Shown in pieces: positions 43,906 to 51,636 of a stretch of 64,000 bases of DNA. Both the position numbers and the translations under genes were made by a program. Within the stretch, counting starts at the first letter, position 1. Each line of letters opens with the position of its first letter. The stretch comes from Polynucleobacter sp. JS-Mosq-20-D10 (GTDB taxonomy: Bacteria > Pseudomonadota > Gammaproteobacteria > Burkholderiales > Burkholderiaceae). Under the pieces are notes generated by a model. That model had not been told where the DNA came from and ran no database searches. It saw only the letters and a program-made list of their open reading frames with translations. The DNA is taken from the NCBI RefSeq assembly GCF_018687755.1, contig NZ_CP061305.1:1053099-1117098 (forward strand), in the 5' to 3' direction.

Positions 43906-44721
43906 TTAACGCTTTAAGCCAGGTGTTTCGACTGTTCCGCCATTTGCGGTCTTTGCCATATACATAGACAAAGCGATAGTCACGTCCGAGCTATATATAG
44001 GGAAAGGGAAACGTTGCTGACGGAAGCAATCATTCAAACGCTGCTGCATAGTCCAAAATTGACCGCTCGATACGCGGTAGGCTGGCCAATAACCCCAACC
44101 TAAAGCAGCACCTTTTTGCTCTGTAATATTGGGTAAATCTTGCAAACGAATACGCTTACCGTTTTCCGCATGACAAGATGCGCAGGAGAAGTCCATCGGA
44201 CCGCCCTGGAAAAAGAAAGCGCGCTTACCAAGGTCATACATCTCTTTTTCTTTTGGATGAGCGGTGCTTACCTTAATCTTGTCACCCTTAGATAAAGTAA
44301 CAACATAGGCAACGATAGCCTCCATGTCCTTCTTAGGACCCTTTTGGAATAGAGCATCAATCATTTCCTGTGGATCGCGACCCTGCAATACTTGCATGCA
44401 CGTCATCAAGCGAGACTCTAAATCTTGAACCTTATTAGTATCTTTGAAGTAGCGTGGCAGCTGAGCCGCGGCACCCTTCACAACCCCAGGCCCCAAACCT
44501 AGATTACATTGTTCAAGAGTTGCATTCTTTGGCCCAGCAGGTTTTTTCCACAGCTCTTCACCTGCCGCCTCGTAGAGCTCTGAAGGATTTCCGTCGGCAA
44601 TCATCTCGCGATACTTAGCAATATCGTCTGTAGCACTCTTTTGTGCTGACACCGAGGATGTCATTGTTAATAAAGCTACTACTAGACCAGTAGCTAGCCC
44701 TAAGGTCAATTTACGCTGCAT
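43906..44721 (-). CDS. soxA: Sulfur-oxidation cytochrome SoxA (single-haem type)
   Basis: 271 residues with a signal peptide (1-26, ending VSAQ). One CXXCH is present, in CASCHAENGKRI near residue 183. The N-terminal domain has cysteines (EQCNLG near 67, LMTCMQ near 102) but no CXXCH, so this is the monohaem class in which a disulfide replaces the first haem. The active-site cysteine that becomes the persulfide haem ligand is in QRLNDCFRQQRFP near residue 230. It pairs with SoxX. Confidence 0.95.
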   Translation of the reverse strand: MQRKLTLGLATGLVVALLTMTSSVSAQKSATDDIAKYREMIADGNPSELYEAAGEELWKKPAGPKNATLEQCNLGLGPGVVKGAAAQLPRYFKDTNKVQDLESRLMTCMQVLQGRDPQEMIDALFQKGPKKDMEAIVAYVVTLSKGDKIKVSTAHPKEKEMYDLGKRAFFFQGGPMDFSCASCHAENGKRIRLQDLPNITEQKGAALGWGYWPAYRVSSGQFWTMQQRLNDCFRQQRFPFPIYSSDVTIALSMYMAKTANGGTVETPGLKR

Positions 44722-44777
44722 TTCCTACCCTTTCAGAACCACGGAGGCGGTAAAGATTTATTAAAGCAAAAAAACAA

Positions 44778-45086
44778 TTAAGAAGCAGTTGCTTCATCAG
44801 TGCGTTTGTCGCCTTTACTGTCATTCCAAGTCACAACAATTTTGTCGCCCTTAGCACCTTTGTACTTAAAGTTCAAAAATGGATCCTTAGATACCGCCGG
44901 ACCAAATTGACCATTAAATACATCCTTACCATTTGCCTTCACATTAATTGTGTTGATAAACCAAGCTGGAATAGTTTTACCGGACGCGTCTTTACGCTGA
45001 CCAGATTCCATATCATGTTTCATCAAGATTTTTACGTCTACAGTGCCACCATTTTCAGCAGCTCTTACGCGCATTGGATCAGCCAT
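44778..45086 (-). CDS. soxZ: Sulfur carrier subunit SoxZ
   Basis: 102 residues without a signal peptide, as expected because SoxZ is exported bound to SoxY. The start PMRVRAAENGGTVDVKILM, the middle KTIPAWFINTINVKANGKDV and NGQFGPAVSKDPFLNFKYKG are strongly conserved SoxZ sequence; the fold is an immunoglobulin-like sandwich. It lies 57 bp after soxY, with 56 bp before soxA. The C-terminus is short (DEATAS). Confidence 0.96.
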   Translation of the reverse strand: MADPMRVRAAENGGTVDVKILMKHDMESGQRKDASGKTIPAWFINTINVKANGKDVFNGQFGPAVSKDPFLNFKYKGAKGDKIVVTWNDSKGDKRTDEATAS

Positions 45087-45143
45087 TTTGGTTCCTTTTT
45101 TACTCTATATATAAATGAATTGTTCTGTTGAATTACTGCGGAA

Positions 45144-45596
45144 TTAACCGCCGCAACCACCAAGCGTTACTTTGACTTCTTTAACAGTCATTAGCCACTT
45201 ACCATCAGCCTTGACTAAACCATATACATTAGATGTTTGACCCATCTTGATGCGAGTGGTGACAAAAGCGTCTGTACCGGCTGGGATAAAGAATTGAGCC
45301 GCAAGTGCGCTTGGATTCTTTTCAACCAGGATTGCCATTTGCTCTGCTTTAAGCGAAGTGATAATTCCAACGGGAACGACCGCGCCGTTTTCAGCAATAT
45401 CAGGGGCATTTAAAGTAACCGCGGATGATTTTTCTGGGCTACTAGCACCCATGATCTTAAACACATCATCGATACCCTTACCTTCAAAAGCAGCTTTATT
45501 CCACTCTTGGGCTTGAGCAGAACTAATAAGGCCTGCAGAAGCCATCAAGCCAAATACTGCTGAGTACTTCAATACACTGCGACGCTGCTGATTCAT
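45144..45596 (-). CDS. soxY: Sulfur carrier subunit SoxY
   Basis: Carries the sulfur intermediate through the whole Sox cycle. 150 residues from the ATG at 45594-45596, which has a perfect AAGGAG site; an upstream start at 45629 would add an unrelated stretch. Twin-arginine signal NQQRRSVLKYSAVFG. The protein ends VKVTLGGCGG: the terminal GGCGG swinging arm with the substrate-binding cysteine is exact. The 85-bp gap before it, after soxD, is AT-rich and could hold an internal promoter. Confidence 0.97.
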   Translation of the reverse strand: MNQQRRSVLKYSAVFGLMASAGLISSAQAQEWNKAAFEGKGIDDVFKIMGASSPEKSSAVTLNAPDIAENGAVVPVGIITSLKAEQMAILVEKNPSALAAQFFIPAGTDAFVTTRIKMGQTSNVYGLVKADGKWLMTVKEVKVTLGGCGG

Positions 45597-45681
45597 AAAA
45601 ACTCCTTTATTAATCTTTACTTCTCTCAATTTATTACTTATTTTGCATTAAAACACCCTACTTACTACCAAAAATAGCTTT

Positions 45682-46761
45682 TTATTTACCGCTAGAAAGC
45701 ATCCAAACCACTAAAGCCTTGCGATCTTCATCAGTAAGCTGGGCTTGAGCTGGCATCGGGATTGAGCCCCACACCCCTGCTCCCCCCACTTTCACCTTGG
45801 TCATTAACTTATCCACTGCACCACTCTGACCCTCATACTTTTTAGCAATATCTGCAATTGATGGTCCAACCAACTTGGCATTGGGGGCATGGCAAGCAGA
45901 GCAGTTCTCATTTTTAAAGAGTACTGACGGACCTTTTGCTGCAGAAGAATGGGTATCTGCTGCATGTGCCAACCCAGCTCCTGAAGAACCAGGTAATTGT
46001 TTAATGGGTGGCTTCGTGGTGTCTGCACCACGATATGGGCCGTACATTCGATTTTGCTCAGCAATATTTTCATGAGCGTTGCGAGCAAAGTCAGGCAAGG
46101 TTGATCCAATTTGCACAAATGGTACACAGTTAAGCATACATGCACTGCCATTGACGTCAGGCTTATCTTTTACATTCCAAAAGCCATGCTTAGTCGTCAT
46201 ACCGTTGCGGTTTGGCATTTTAATTTCAGCAATATTTTTATCGCTGAGAACAAAATCATCTGGAACAACTTCACCAAGACTCAAGATAAATGCAACTAAT
46301 GCATAAGTATCGTCAGGAGTCAGTGATCTAGGAGCATTCCATGGCATAGCGCGATAAATGTAATCCCATAATGTAGATACTGTGGGCACCTTCATTAAGG
46401 TCGTTCTTTGAGGCTGCTTCATATCTTTTAAAGAGGCAACTCGACCTGTCTTCAAATCATCCTTGGAGGTACCACCAGCGATAGGCGTAAAGATTTCATT
46501 AGACTCACCAAAGGTGCCATGGCAACTGGCGCATTTAGCCTCCCATATAACCTGACCCTTTTCAACAGAACCAGATCCTTTAGGCAAACCTTTGAAGTCT
46601 GGGCGCACATCAATATCCCAGGCTGCAACTTCTGCAGGAGTAGCCGTTCTACCAATACCAGGGAATTTGGCTGAGCCAGATTGCGCTAATACTTGTTGAG
46701 AACTAATTGCGATGAGCGTCGCAAATCCTAGACCGATGCTAAATTTATCCAACTTGAACAT
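45682..46761 (-). CDS. soxD: Sulfur dehydrogenase cytochrome subunit SoxD
   Basis: 359 residues with a signal peptide (1-27, ending VLAQS) and two haem c sites, CASCH near residue 77 and CSACH near residue 290. The N-terminal domain has EAAAWDIDVRPDF-like family sequence (AEVAAWDIDVRPDF) and the long middle carries the SoxD block MLNCVPFVQIGSTLPDFARN. With SoxC it forms the enzyme that takes six electrons from SoxY-bound sulfane. Its start lies inside the end of soxC (17-bp overlap) with a GAGGTGAG site. Confidence 0.94.
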   Translation of the reverse strand: MFKLDKFSIGLGFATLIAISSQQVLAQSGSAKFPGIGRTATPAEVAAWDIDVRPDFKGLPKGSGSVEKGQVIWEAKCASCHGTFGESNEIFTPIAGGTSKDDLKTGRVASLKDMKQPQRTTLMKVPTVSTLWDYIYRAMPWNAPRSLTPDDTYALVAFILSLGEVVPDDFVLSDKNIAEIKMPNRNGMTTKHGFWNVKDKPDVNGSACMLNCVPFVQIGSTLPDFARNAHENIAEQNRMYGPYRGADTTKPPIKQLPGSSGAGLAHAADTHSSAAKGPSVLFKNENCSACHAPNAKLVGPSIADIAKKYEGQSGAVDKLMTKVKVGGAGVWGSIPMPAQAQLTDEDRKALVVWMLSSGK

Positions 46762-48145
46762 TGCTCACCTCGCCGTTTGTATCCAATTTCCATGATTGGA
46801 TTGCATTGTTGTGATAGATCGAGCGTGTACCGCGGACATTGCGAAGTGTTTTGATCGAAGGTTGAATGTAGCCGGTGTCATCTACAGCTCTTGATTGCAT
46901 GATTGCCGGGGAGCCATCCCATACCCAATCGATATTAAAGCGCGTAATAGACTTAGTGAGGACAGGCGTTTCTAGGCGAGCTGTTCGCCAGTTGTTGCCG
47001 CCATCAAAAGAAACATCCACTCGAGTAATTTTTCCCCGACCAGACCAGGCCATACCACTCACGTTATAGAAGCCCTTATCAAGCAATTGTTGACCGCCTG
47101 AGGGCGTTGTGATGACGGATTTACACTCTTGTATTGATGCGTATTGACGATGTGTTCCATCTGGCATGAGCTCAATGTAGTGAACCGCTTCGTCTTTGGT
47201 ATTCCAAGGCGTATCGCCTACTTCTAAACGCCGCAACCATTTCACCCAGCTCACACCCTGCACCCCAGGAACTACCAAGCGCAATGGAAAGCCGTTTTCT
47301 GGACGCAACATCTCACCATTCATGGCCCAAGCAACAATTGTGTCATTAAGGCAACTCTCGAGATTGATAGTGCGGGTCATCCCTGAACCATCACCGCCCT
47401 CGGCTAACATGAACTTGCCTTTTTTAAGGTCGGCACCACACTCTTCCAACAATACCTTTAGAGGAACTCCTGTAAATTCACAGCAAGAAAGCATGCCGTG
47501 GGTGTACTGCACAGTTGGAACAGCAACGTTACCCCACTCTAATCCAGTATTTGCACCACACTCAATGAAGTGAGTACGAGATACCGAAGGTAAACGCATT
47601 AAATCATTCATCGTGAAAACACGTGGGTTCTTCACTAAGCCATTGACCATCAAGCGATGTGTTTCTGGATTGACGTTGTACCAGCCCTGATGATGGCGCT
47701 CAAAATGCAATCCGTTGGGAGTGATGGTTCCGAACAAGCCCTGAAGCGGAGTAAAGGCAACAGAGGCTGCCGATACTCGGGTCAAGCCCGGCGACTCACG
47801 GCGAATGAGGTTTGACTCATAAATTGATGGCACACCATATGGCATGGTTGCTACATTCTTGCCAAGCGTTGTTTGCCATTCTTGCTTTTCCAGAATAGCT
47901 GGGTCACCCTCGCCTGCCGCCATAGCTAGTGGGGTCGCCAGTCCAGCTGCTGCACCACCAAGAGCAGACATAAAGCCCTTACGTAAGAAGCTACGGCGGG
48001 TTTCATCTAAGCCGTTTGCATTGATATCGGCGATGAGCTCCTGAGAGATAAAATGTTCTGGTGCCTTTACTAGGCGAGCCTGATTAAATGGCTTTTCGAT
48101 TGTGCTGATGTCCTGAGCTCTAATCTCGACTTGTTTTTTATTCAT
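46745..48145 (-). CDS. soxC: Sulfur dehydrogenase molybdenum subunit SoxC
   Basis: 466 residues from the ATG at 48143-48145. The frame stays open 303 bp upstream, but that extension overlaps the ArsR gene in another frame and is not family sequence. Twin-arginine-like signal near residue 35 (TRRSFLRKGFMSALGG). The sulfite-oxidase fold follows, with the molybdenum-ligand cysteine in RTHFIECGANTGLEWG near residue 190, HGMLSCCEFTGVPL near 215, and a dimerisation domain near the end. Molybdenum cofactor dependence fits the adjoining modBC genes. Confidence 0.95.
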   Translation of the reverse strand: MNKKQVEIRAQDISTIEKPFNQARLVKAPEHFISQELIADINANGLDETRRSFLRKGFMSALGGAAAGLATPLAMAAGEGDPAILEKQEWQTTLGKNVATMPYGVPSIYESNLIRRESPGLTRVSAASVAFTPLQGLFGTITPNGLHFERHHQGWYNVNPETHRLMVNGLVKNPRVFTMNDLMRLPSVSRTHFIECGANTGLEWGNVAVPTVQYTHGMLSCCEFTGVPLKVLLEECGADLKKGKFMLAEGGDGSGMTRTINLESCLNDTIVAWAMNGEMLRPENGFPLRLVVPGVQGVSWVKWLRRLEVGDTPWNTKDEAVHYIELMPDGTHRQYASIQECKSVITTPSGGQQLLDKGFYNVSGMAWSGRGKITRVDVSFDGGNNWRTARLETPVLTKSITRFNIDWVWDGSPAIMQSRAVDDTGYIQPSIKTLRNVRGTRSIYHNNAIQSWKLDTNGEVSNVQVG

Positions 48146-48179
48146 GTGATCTCTACTTTGGTCAATAAATACTAAAAAA

Positions 48180-48521
48180 TTAATGCAAACTCTCGGCAAT
48201 CTTGGCGCACACGGTTTGGCACATTTCCACAGTGGCGTTATCAGCAATTGAATAAAAGACAGTGATGCCCTCTTTGCGTCTAAGCAAAATTCCCGCTTTG
48301 TGAAGCGCAGAAAGGTGACGTGAAACATTAGCCTGGCTCGAGCCGCACAACTCAACAACCTCAGATACAGACTTTTCACCGCTACACACTGCATACATGA
48401 TGCGTAAGCGTGACGGTTCCGAAAGAACGCTGAAGTATTCAGCAACACGTGAAAAAACCTCTTCCATTACTTGCGGAGAGAGATTTTTGGTGGCTTTTTT
48501 TGCTTTAGTTTCAATATTCAT
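48180..48521 (-). CDS. ArsR-family regulator of the sox cluster
   Basis: 113 residues with an ArsR winged helix; the recognition helix region is CGSSQANVSRHLSALHKAG near residue 59-77. Cysteines are at 46, 59, 101 and 105. Sulfur-sensing members (SqrR, BigR, and ArsR-type SoxR) use a pair of cysteines that form a di- or tetrasulfide link, one early in the fold and one in the C-terminal helix, so Cys46 with Cys101 or Cys105 is a candidate pair. It is first gene of the sox run, 34 bp before soxC, and divergent from modB. Confidence 0.88.
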   Translation of the reverse strand: MNIETKAKKATKNLSPQVMEEVFSRVAEYFSVLSEPSRLRIMYAVCSGEKSVSEVVELCGSSQANVSRHLSALHKAGILLRRKEGITVFYSIADNATVEMCQTVCAKIAESLH

Positions 48522-48533
48522 TATTTATAACGA

Positions 48534-48567
48534 TATATGCGTATATTTGTATATGTGTATATATTTG
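48534..48567. promoter_or_regulatory. Two adjacent AT-rich direct repeats, candidate ArsR operator
   Basis: TATATGCGTATATTTG (48534-48549) is followed at once by TATATGTGTATATATTTG (48550-48567). They differ by one C/T change and a two-base TA insert. The element starts 13 bp upstream of the regulator's ATG and runs into the -35 of the modB promoter, so one bound protein could control both directions. Confidence 0.5.
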
Positions 48568-48593
48568 ACACCAAAGAGTTTGATACCCATATA
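48565..48593 (+). promoter_or_regulatory. Candidate modBC promoter
   Basis: TTGACA (48565-48570) is a perfect -35 and CATATA (48588-48593) an acceptable -10, at the optimal 17-base spacing, about 40 bp before the modB start. The -35 overlaps the end of the second AT-rich repeat. Confidence 0.6.
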
Positions 48594-48632
48594 GTGGAAT
48601 ACCCTAAGCTTTGAAGGCAATACAATCACTGA

Positions 48633-49283
48633 ATGGATATTGATGCAATTCTGCTGTCCTTAAAGCTTGCTTTTTGGACCATGGCTCTGATGTTGCCATT
48701 TGGGATATGGGTTGCCCATAAGCTAGTGAATCTCAATAGAAGCCGACCATGGGTTGAGGCTGCTCTGGCTCTTCCCTTGGTGCTTCCGCCGACAGTTTTG
48801 GGCTACTACTTTCTGGTTTCATTTGGTAACACCAGTATTTTCGGCGTTCCCCTTGTATTCTCATTTACAGGAATCCTACTTGCATCGCTAATTGCAAATA
48901 TCCCATTTGCAATTCAGCCTATACAGCGGGCCTTTGAGGCTATTAATCCTGAAATTCGAGAGGCCGCCCAAGTCAGCGGCCTCAGTAATTGGCAAATCTT
49001 TCGCTTAATTGAACTTCCCCTCTCTTGGCGTGGCATTACTGGTGCAGCCGCCCTCACCTTCGCCCATACCCTTGGGGAATTCGGCGTTGTCCTGATGGTT
49101 GGTGGCGCAATACCTGGTGAAACAAAAACAGCCTCTATTGCAATTTATGACAAGGTTCAGAGCTTTGACACCTCTGGTGCCGGCGCTATTGCTCTTGTCC
49201 TCTTGGGTATATCTCTGGTGTGCATTGCTCTTTCCTATGGAGTACTGGGGCGCAATCCAAATTTGCGCAAAGGCTTAAGCTAA
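48633..49283 (+). CDS. modB: Molybdate ABC transporter permease ModB
   Basis: 216 residues, five membrane segments. The permease signature EAAQVSGLSNWQIFRLIELPLSWRGI lies near residue 110 (EAA loop EAAQVSGLSN) and the typical ModB stretch ALTFAHTLGEFGVVLMVGG near residue 140. The ATG is at 48633. Its stop overlaps the modC start (TAATG). No modA gene for the binding protein is next to it in the window. Confidence 0.93.
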   Translation: MDIDAILLSLKLAFWTMALMLPFGIWVAHKLVNLNRSRPWVEAALALPLVLPPTVLGYYFLVSFGNTSIFGVPLVFSFTGILLASLIANIPFAIQPIQRAFEAINPEIREAAQVSGLSNWQIFRLIELPLSWRGITGAAALTFAHTLGEFGVVLMVGGAIPGETKTASIAIYDKVQSFDTSGAGAIALVLLGISLVCIALSYGVLGRNPNLRKGLS

Positions 49284-50392
49284 TGTTAAGGGTCAAAATT
49301 CAACAGACCGCTCCAAGCCAGCTACAAATCAATCTTGAGTGCGCTCCAGGAGAATTGCATGCTTTAGTAGGACCCTCCGGGAGTGGTAAAACTAGCGTTC
49401 TCAGAACGATTGCAGGCTTAAACAAACCCGCTAGTGGAAAAATTGAGTGTGACGGCGAGGTCTGGTTTGAGGGGGATGATCTGCGCAGCAAAGTCCAGCA
49501 ACTCTCGCCGGCAGAACGCTCTTGCGGCTTCTTATTTCAGCAGTACGCTCTTTTTCCCCATCTCAGCGCCTTGGATAATGTGACGATTCCATTGCAGAAC
49601 ACTGACATCTCCAGATCTAAGCGCAAGGCTATTAGCTTGGATCTGCTTGATCGCATGGGTATTGCTAATCTCGCAGAGCGCATGCCAAATCAACTATCTG
49701 GCGGACAACAGCAACGCGTTGCTATTGCAAGAGCACTTGCTAGACAGCCGAAAGTCTTATTACTAGATGAGCCATTTTCGGCGATCGACACACCAACACG
49801 TCAAAGTCTATACAAAATATTGGCAGATCTACGTTCAGACTTAAACATCCCCATCTTGTTAGTCACTCATGACCTACGTGAGGCTGATTTATTGGCTGAT
49901 CATATTACTGTTATTGACCAAGGTATTAGCCTGCAAACTGCAGCGCCACAAGTACTGTTTCAGAAGCCGAGAAATTCAAGGGTTGCTGAATTGGTTGGCA
50001 TTAGCAATCTGTTTAATGGCGTATTCGACACCGGCAGCTTGACTTGGGATGGCTGCGCAAAGGTCTTTTCAGTTGCGGATAAAGGAAAGATTCCACCGAA
50101 ATCTCGGGTTGCCTGGGTCATCCCCCAAAGTGGCTTAAGCCTTCATAACAAACCAACGCAAACTAGCATACCTGCCTTAGTTCAAAAGATGAGTAGTCTT
50201 GGCCAGATAGCTGTGACCCAGTTACGTATTCAAGAGAGTAAAAATACTGTTGAATGGGAGGCCTCCTCCGCCGAAGTCAGGAGGCTGGAGATGGAAGTCG
50301 GCAAGCAAATGCATATCGAGCTTGATGGCAATCAAATTCACATCATGCCCTTACGGCTAATTAATGATCCTAGACGCTTCATTGGAAATTAA
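49283..50392 (+). CDS. modC: Molybdate ABC transporter ATPase ModC
   Basis: 369 residues from the ATG that overlaps the modB stop. An upstream start in the same frame (49220) lies inside modB and adds unrelated sequence. Walker A GPSGSGKTS is near residue 32, the signature LSGGQQQRVAIARALA near 135 and Walker B LLLDEPFSAID near 158. A C-terminal regulatory region (about 290-365) is compatible with a molybdate-binding TOBE domain. It supplies molybdate for enzymes such as SoxC. Confidence 0.92.
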   Translation: MLRVKIQQTAPSQLQINLECAPGELHALVGPSGSGKTSVLRTIAGLNKPASGKIECDGEVWFEGDDLRSKVQQLSPAERSCGFLFQQYALFPHLSALDNVTIPLQNTDISRSKRKAISLDLLDRMGIANLAERMPNQLSGGQQQRVAIARALARQPKVLLLDEPFSAIDTPTRQSLYKILADLRSDLNIPILLVTHDLREADLLADHITVIDQGISLQTAAPQVLFQKPRNSRVAELVGISNLFNGVFDTGSLTWDGCAKVFSVADKGKIPPKSRVAWVIPQSGLSLHNKPTQTSIPALVQKMSSLGQIAVTQLRIQESKNTVEWEASSAEVRRLEMEVGKQMHIELDGNQIHIMPLRLINDPRRFIGN

Positions 50393-50503
50393 AATCTTGG
50401 GAATTTACTTAGTAATACTCTGTAAACCAGGCTATGTACACATAAGTTACCCAGTCAGCCTTTGAAATCATCCTCATAACAGACAGATAACATCCACTTT
50501 ATA

Positions 50504-50512
50504 TGCTAGTAT
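50504..50512 (+). promoter_or_regulatory. Candidate extended -10 for the HiPIP gene
   Basis: TGCTAGTAT fits TG-N-TAGTAT, an extended -10 element, 45 bp before the HiPIP start. The -35 region is weak. The remaining part of the 165-bp interval after modC shows no gene. Confidence 0.35.
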
Positions 50513-50557
50513 CCTCAAAATTATTATTTTACTCAATAACAAATAAACGGAGCTCAT

Positions 50558-50866
50558 ATGAAAAATAGTCGTCGCCAATTTATGATTTTGTCTGCTGCTG
50601 GTGCTTGCACCTTGGCCTTGAATGGTCATGTTCAAGCCCAAGCCATGGTTGCTGAAACAGATCCACAAGCTGCTGCATTGGGTTACAAAGCAAACGCTAC
50701 TGCTGTAGACAAAGCAAAGTACCCTAAGTACGCCGCTGGTCAGGCATGCGGCAACTGCGCTTTGTACCAAGGTAAGCCTGATTCTGCTGCCGGTGGTTGC
50801 TCTTTGTTTGCTGGCAAGCAAGTTGCTGGTAAAGGCTGGTGCTCTGCATACGCTAAGAAGGCTTAA
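50558..50866 (+). CDS. High-potential iron-sulfur protein (HiPIP)
   Basis: 102 residues with a twin-arginine signal (SRRQFMILSAAGACTLAL, cleaved after about VQAQA). The mature protein has the HiPIP cysteine pattern CGNCALY, GGCSLF and GWCSAYAKK at the C-terminus: four cysteines for one 4Fe-4S cluster. It is a periplasmic electron carrier at high potential. It lies close to modBC and the sox genes, so it may receive electrons from sulfur oxidation; this is an inference from location. It has its own promoter region and terminator. Confidence 0.94.
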   Translation: MKNSRRQFMILSAAGACTLALNGHVQAQAMVAETDPQAAALGYKANATAVDKAKYPKYAAGQACGNCALYQGKPDSAAGGCSLFAGKQVAGKGWCSAYAKKA

Positions 50867-50892
50867 CCCTTCTTTAGCTATAGGCTTAATTG

Positions 50893-50918
50893 AAAAGACT
50901 GCTTCGGCAGTCTTTTTT
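50893..50918 (+). terminator. Rho-independent terminator after the HiPIP gene
   Basis: AAAAGACTGC, loop TTCG, GCAGTCTTTT with additional Ts. The stable UUCG loop and ten-pair stem make it strong. Being symmetric, it could also serve the convergent methyltransferase gene. Confidence 0.92.
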
Positions 50919-50978
50919 ATTTCTGAAAGTATCTCGATAACTGCTACCAACCTGCGATGCACTTAATGTCGACGGTTT

Positions 50979-51602
50979 TCATACAATCTTTTTGGCAACC
51001 ATTCCGAGCAATGCTGACATACCAGTGTGCCTGGGACCTTCTGATAATCGTTTTTCATAACACTGTAATTCGAGAATTTCAAAATCTTGACTTAACTCAC
51101 GAATCATTTCTTCAGTATAGAGATGCTCAATAAGTGATGGGCCACCGGTTTTGTACTCCAACTGCTTTGGAGTGTATCCCTGCAGAATAAATAGGCCAGC
51201 TGGTTTCAAAGTCCGATGTACTTGCTTGAAAATTCTGGCGCGCATTTCGGGATCAGCAAACTGGATGAAGATACCAACTACCGCATCATATGAGCTAGCC
51301 TGCCAATCAAAGCCATCGGTGTCACAAAGACTGTATTGGATATTGACTTCGTTATCAGCAGCAAACTGATTTGCTTTGCTTAATGCAATATCGGAAACAT
51401 CAAAACCCGTGACGCGCATTCCATGTTTAGCAAGCCAAACACCATTGCGCCCTTCTCCATCAGCAATACAAAGAACAGAGGAGCTAGGCTTAAGATAACG
51501 AGACGCTTGCTCAACCAGATATTCATTTGGCTCTTTACCAAAGATGAACTCTTTTTTATCAAAGCGTTCATTCCAGAACTGGGTAGCATCTGCAAAGCTC
51601 AT
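50979..51602 (-). CDS. Class I SAM-dependent methyltransferase
   Basis: 207 residues. Motif I VLCIADGEGRNGVWLAKHG near residue 39 (ADGEGRNG) binds S-adenosylmethionine; the acidic residue of motif II is in VTGFDVSD near 60, and DAVVGIFIQF near 110 forms motif IV. The N-terminal WNERFDKKEFIFGKEPNEYL is typical of TehB-like small methyltransferases. Substrate unknown: tellurite, thiopurine and other small molecules are options for the family. It is 34 bp after metZ. Confidence 0.82.
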   Translation of the reverse strand: MSFADATQFWNERFDKKEFIFGKEPNEYLVEQASRYLKPSSSVLCIADGEGRNGVWLAKHGMRVTGFDVSDIALSKANQFAADNEVNIQYSLCDTDGFDWQASSYDAVVGIFIQFADPEMRARIFKQVHRTLKPAGLFILQGYTPKQLEYKTGGPSLIEHLYTEEMIRELSQDFEILELQCYEKRLSEGPRHTGMSALLGMVAKKIV

Positions 51603-51636
51603 GAATTCCCTGATCTTGGATTAATTTGATGTTGGA

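Noticed and set aside
48146..48448. 101-residue N-terminal extension of SoxC
   Set aside because: It overlaps the ArsR gene in another frame, is Cys/Arg/Leu-rich shadow sequence, and would place the export signal deep inside the protein.
50474..50962. 162-residue reverse ORF opposite the HiPIP gene
   Set aside because: It is a mirror of the HiPIP coding region and its flanks, runs through the strong terminator, and matches no family.
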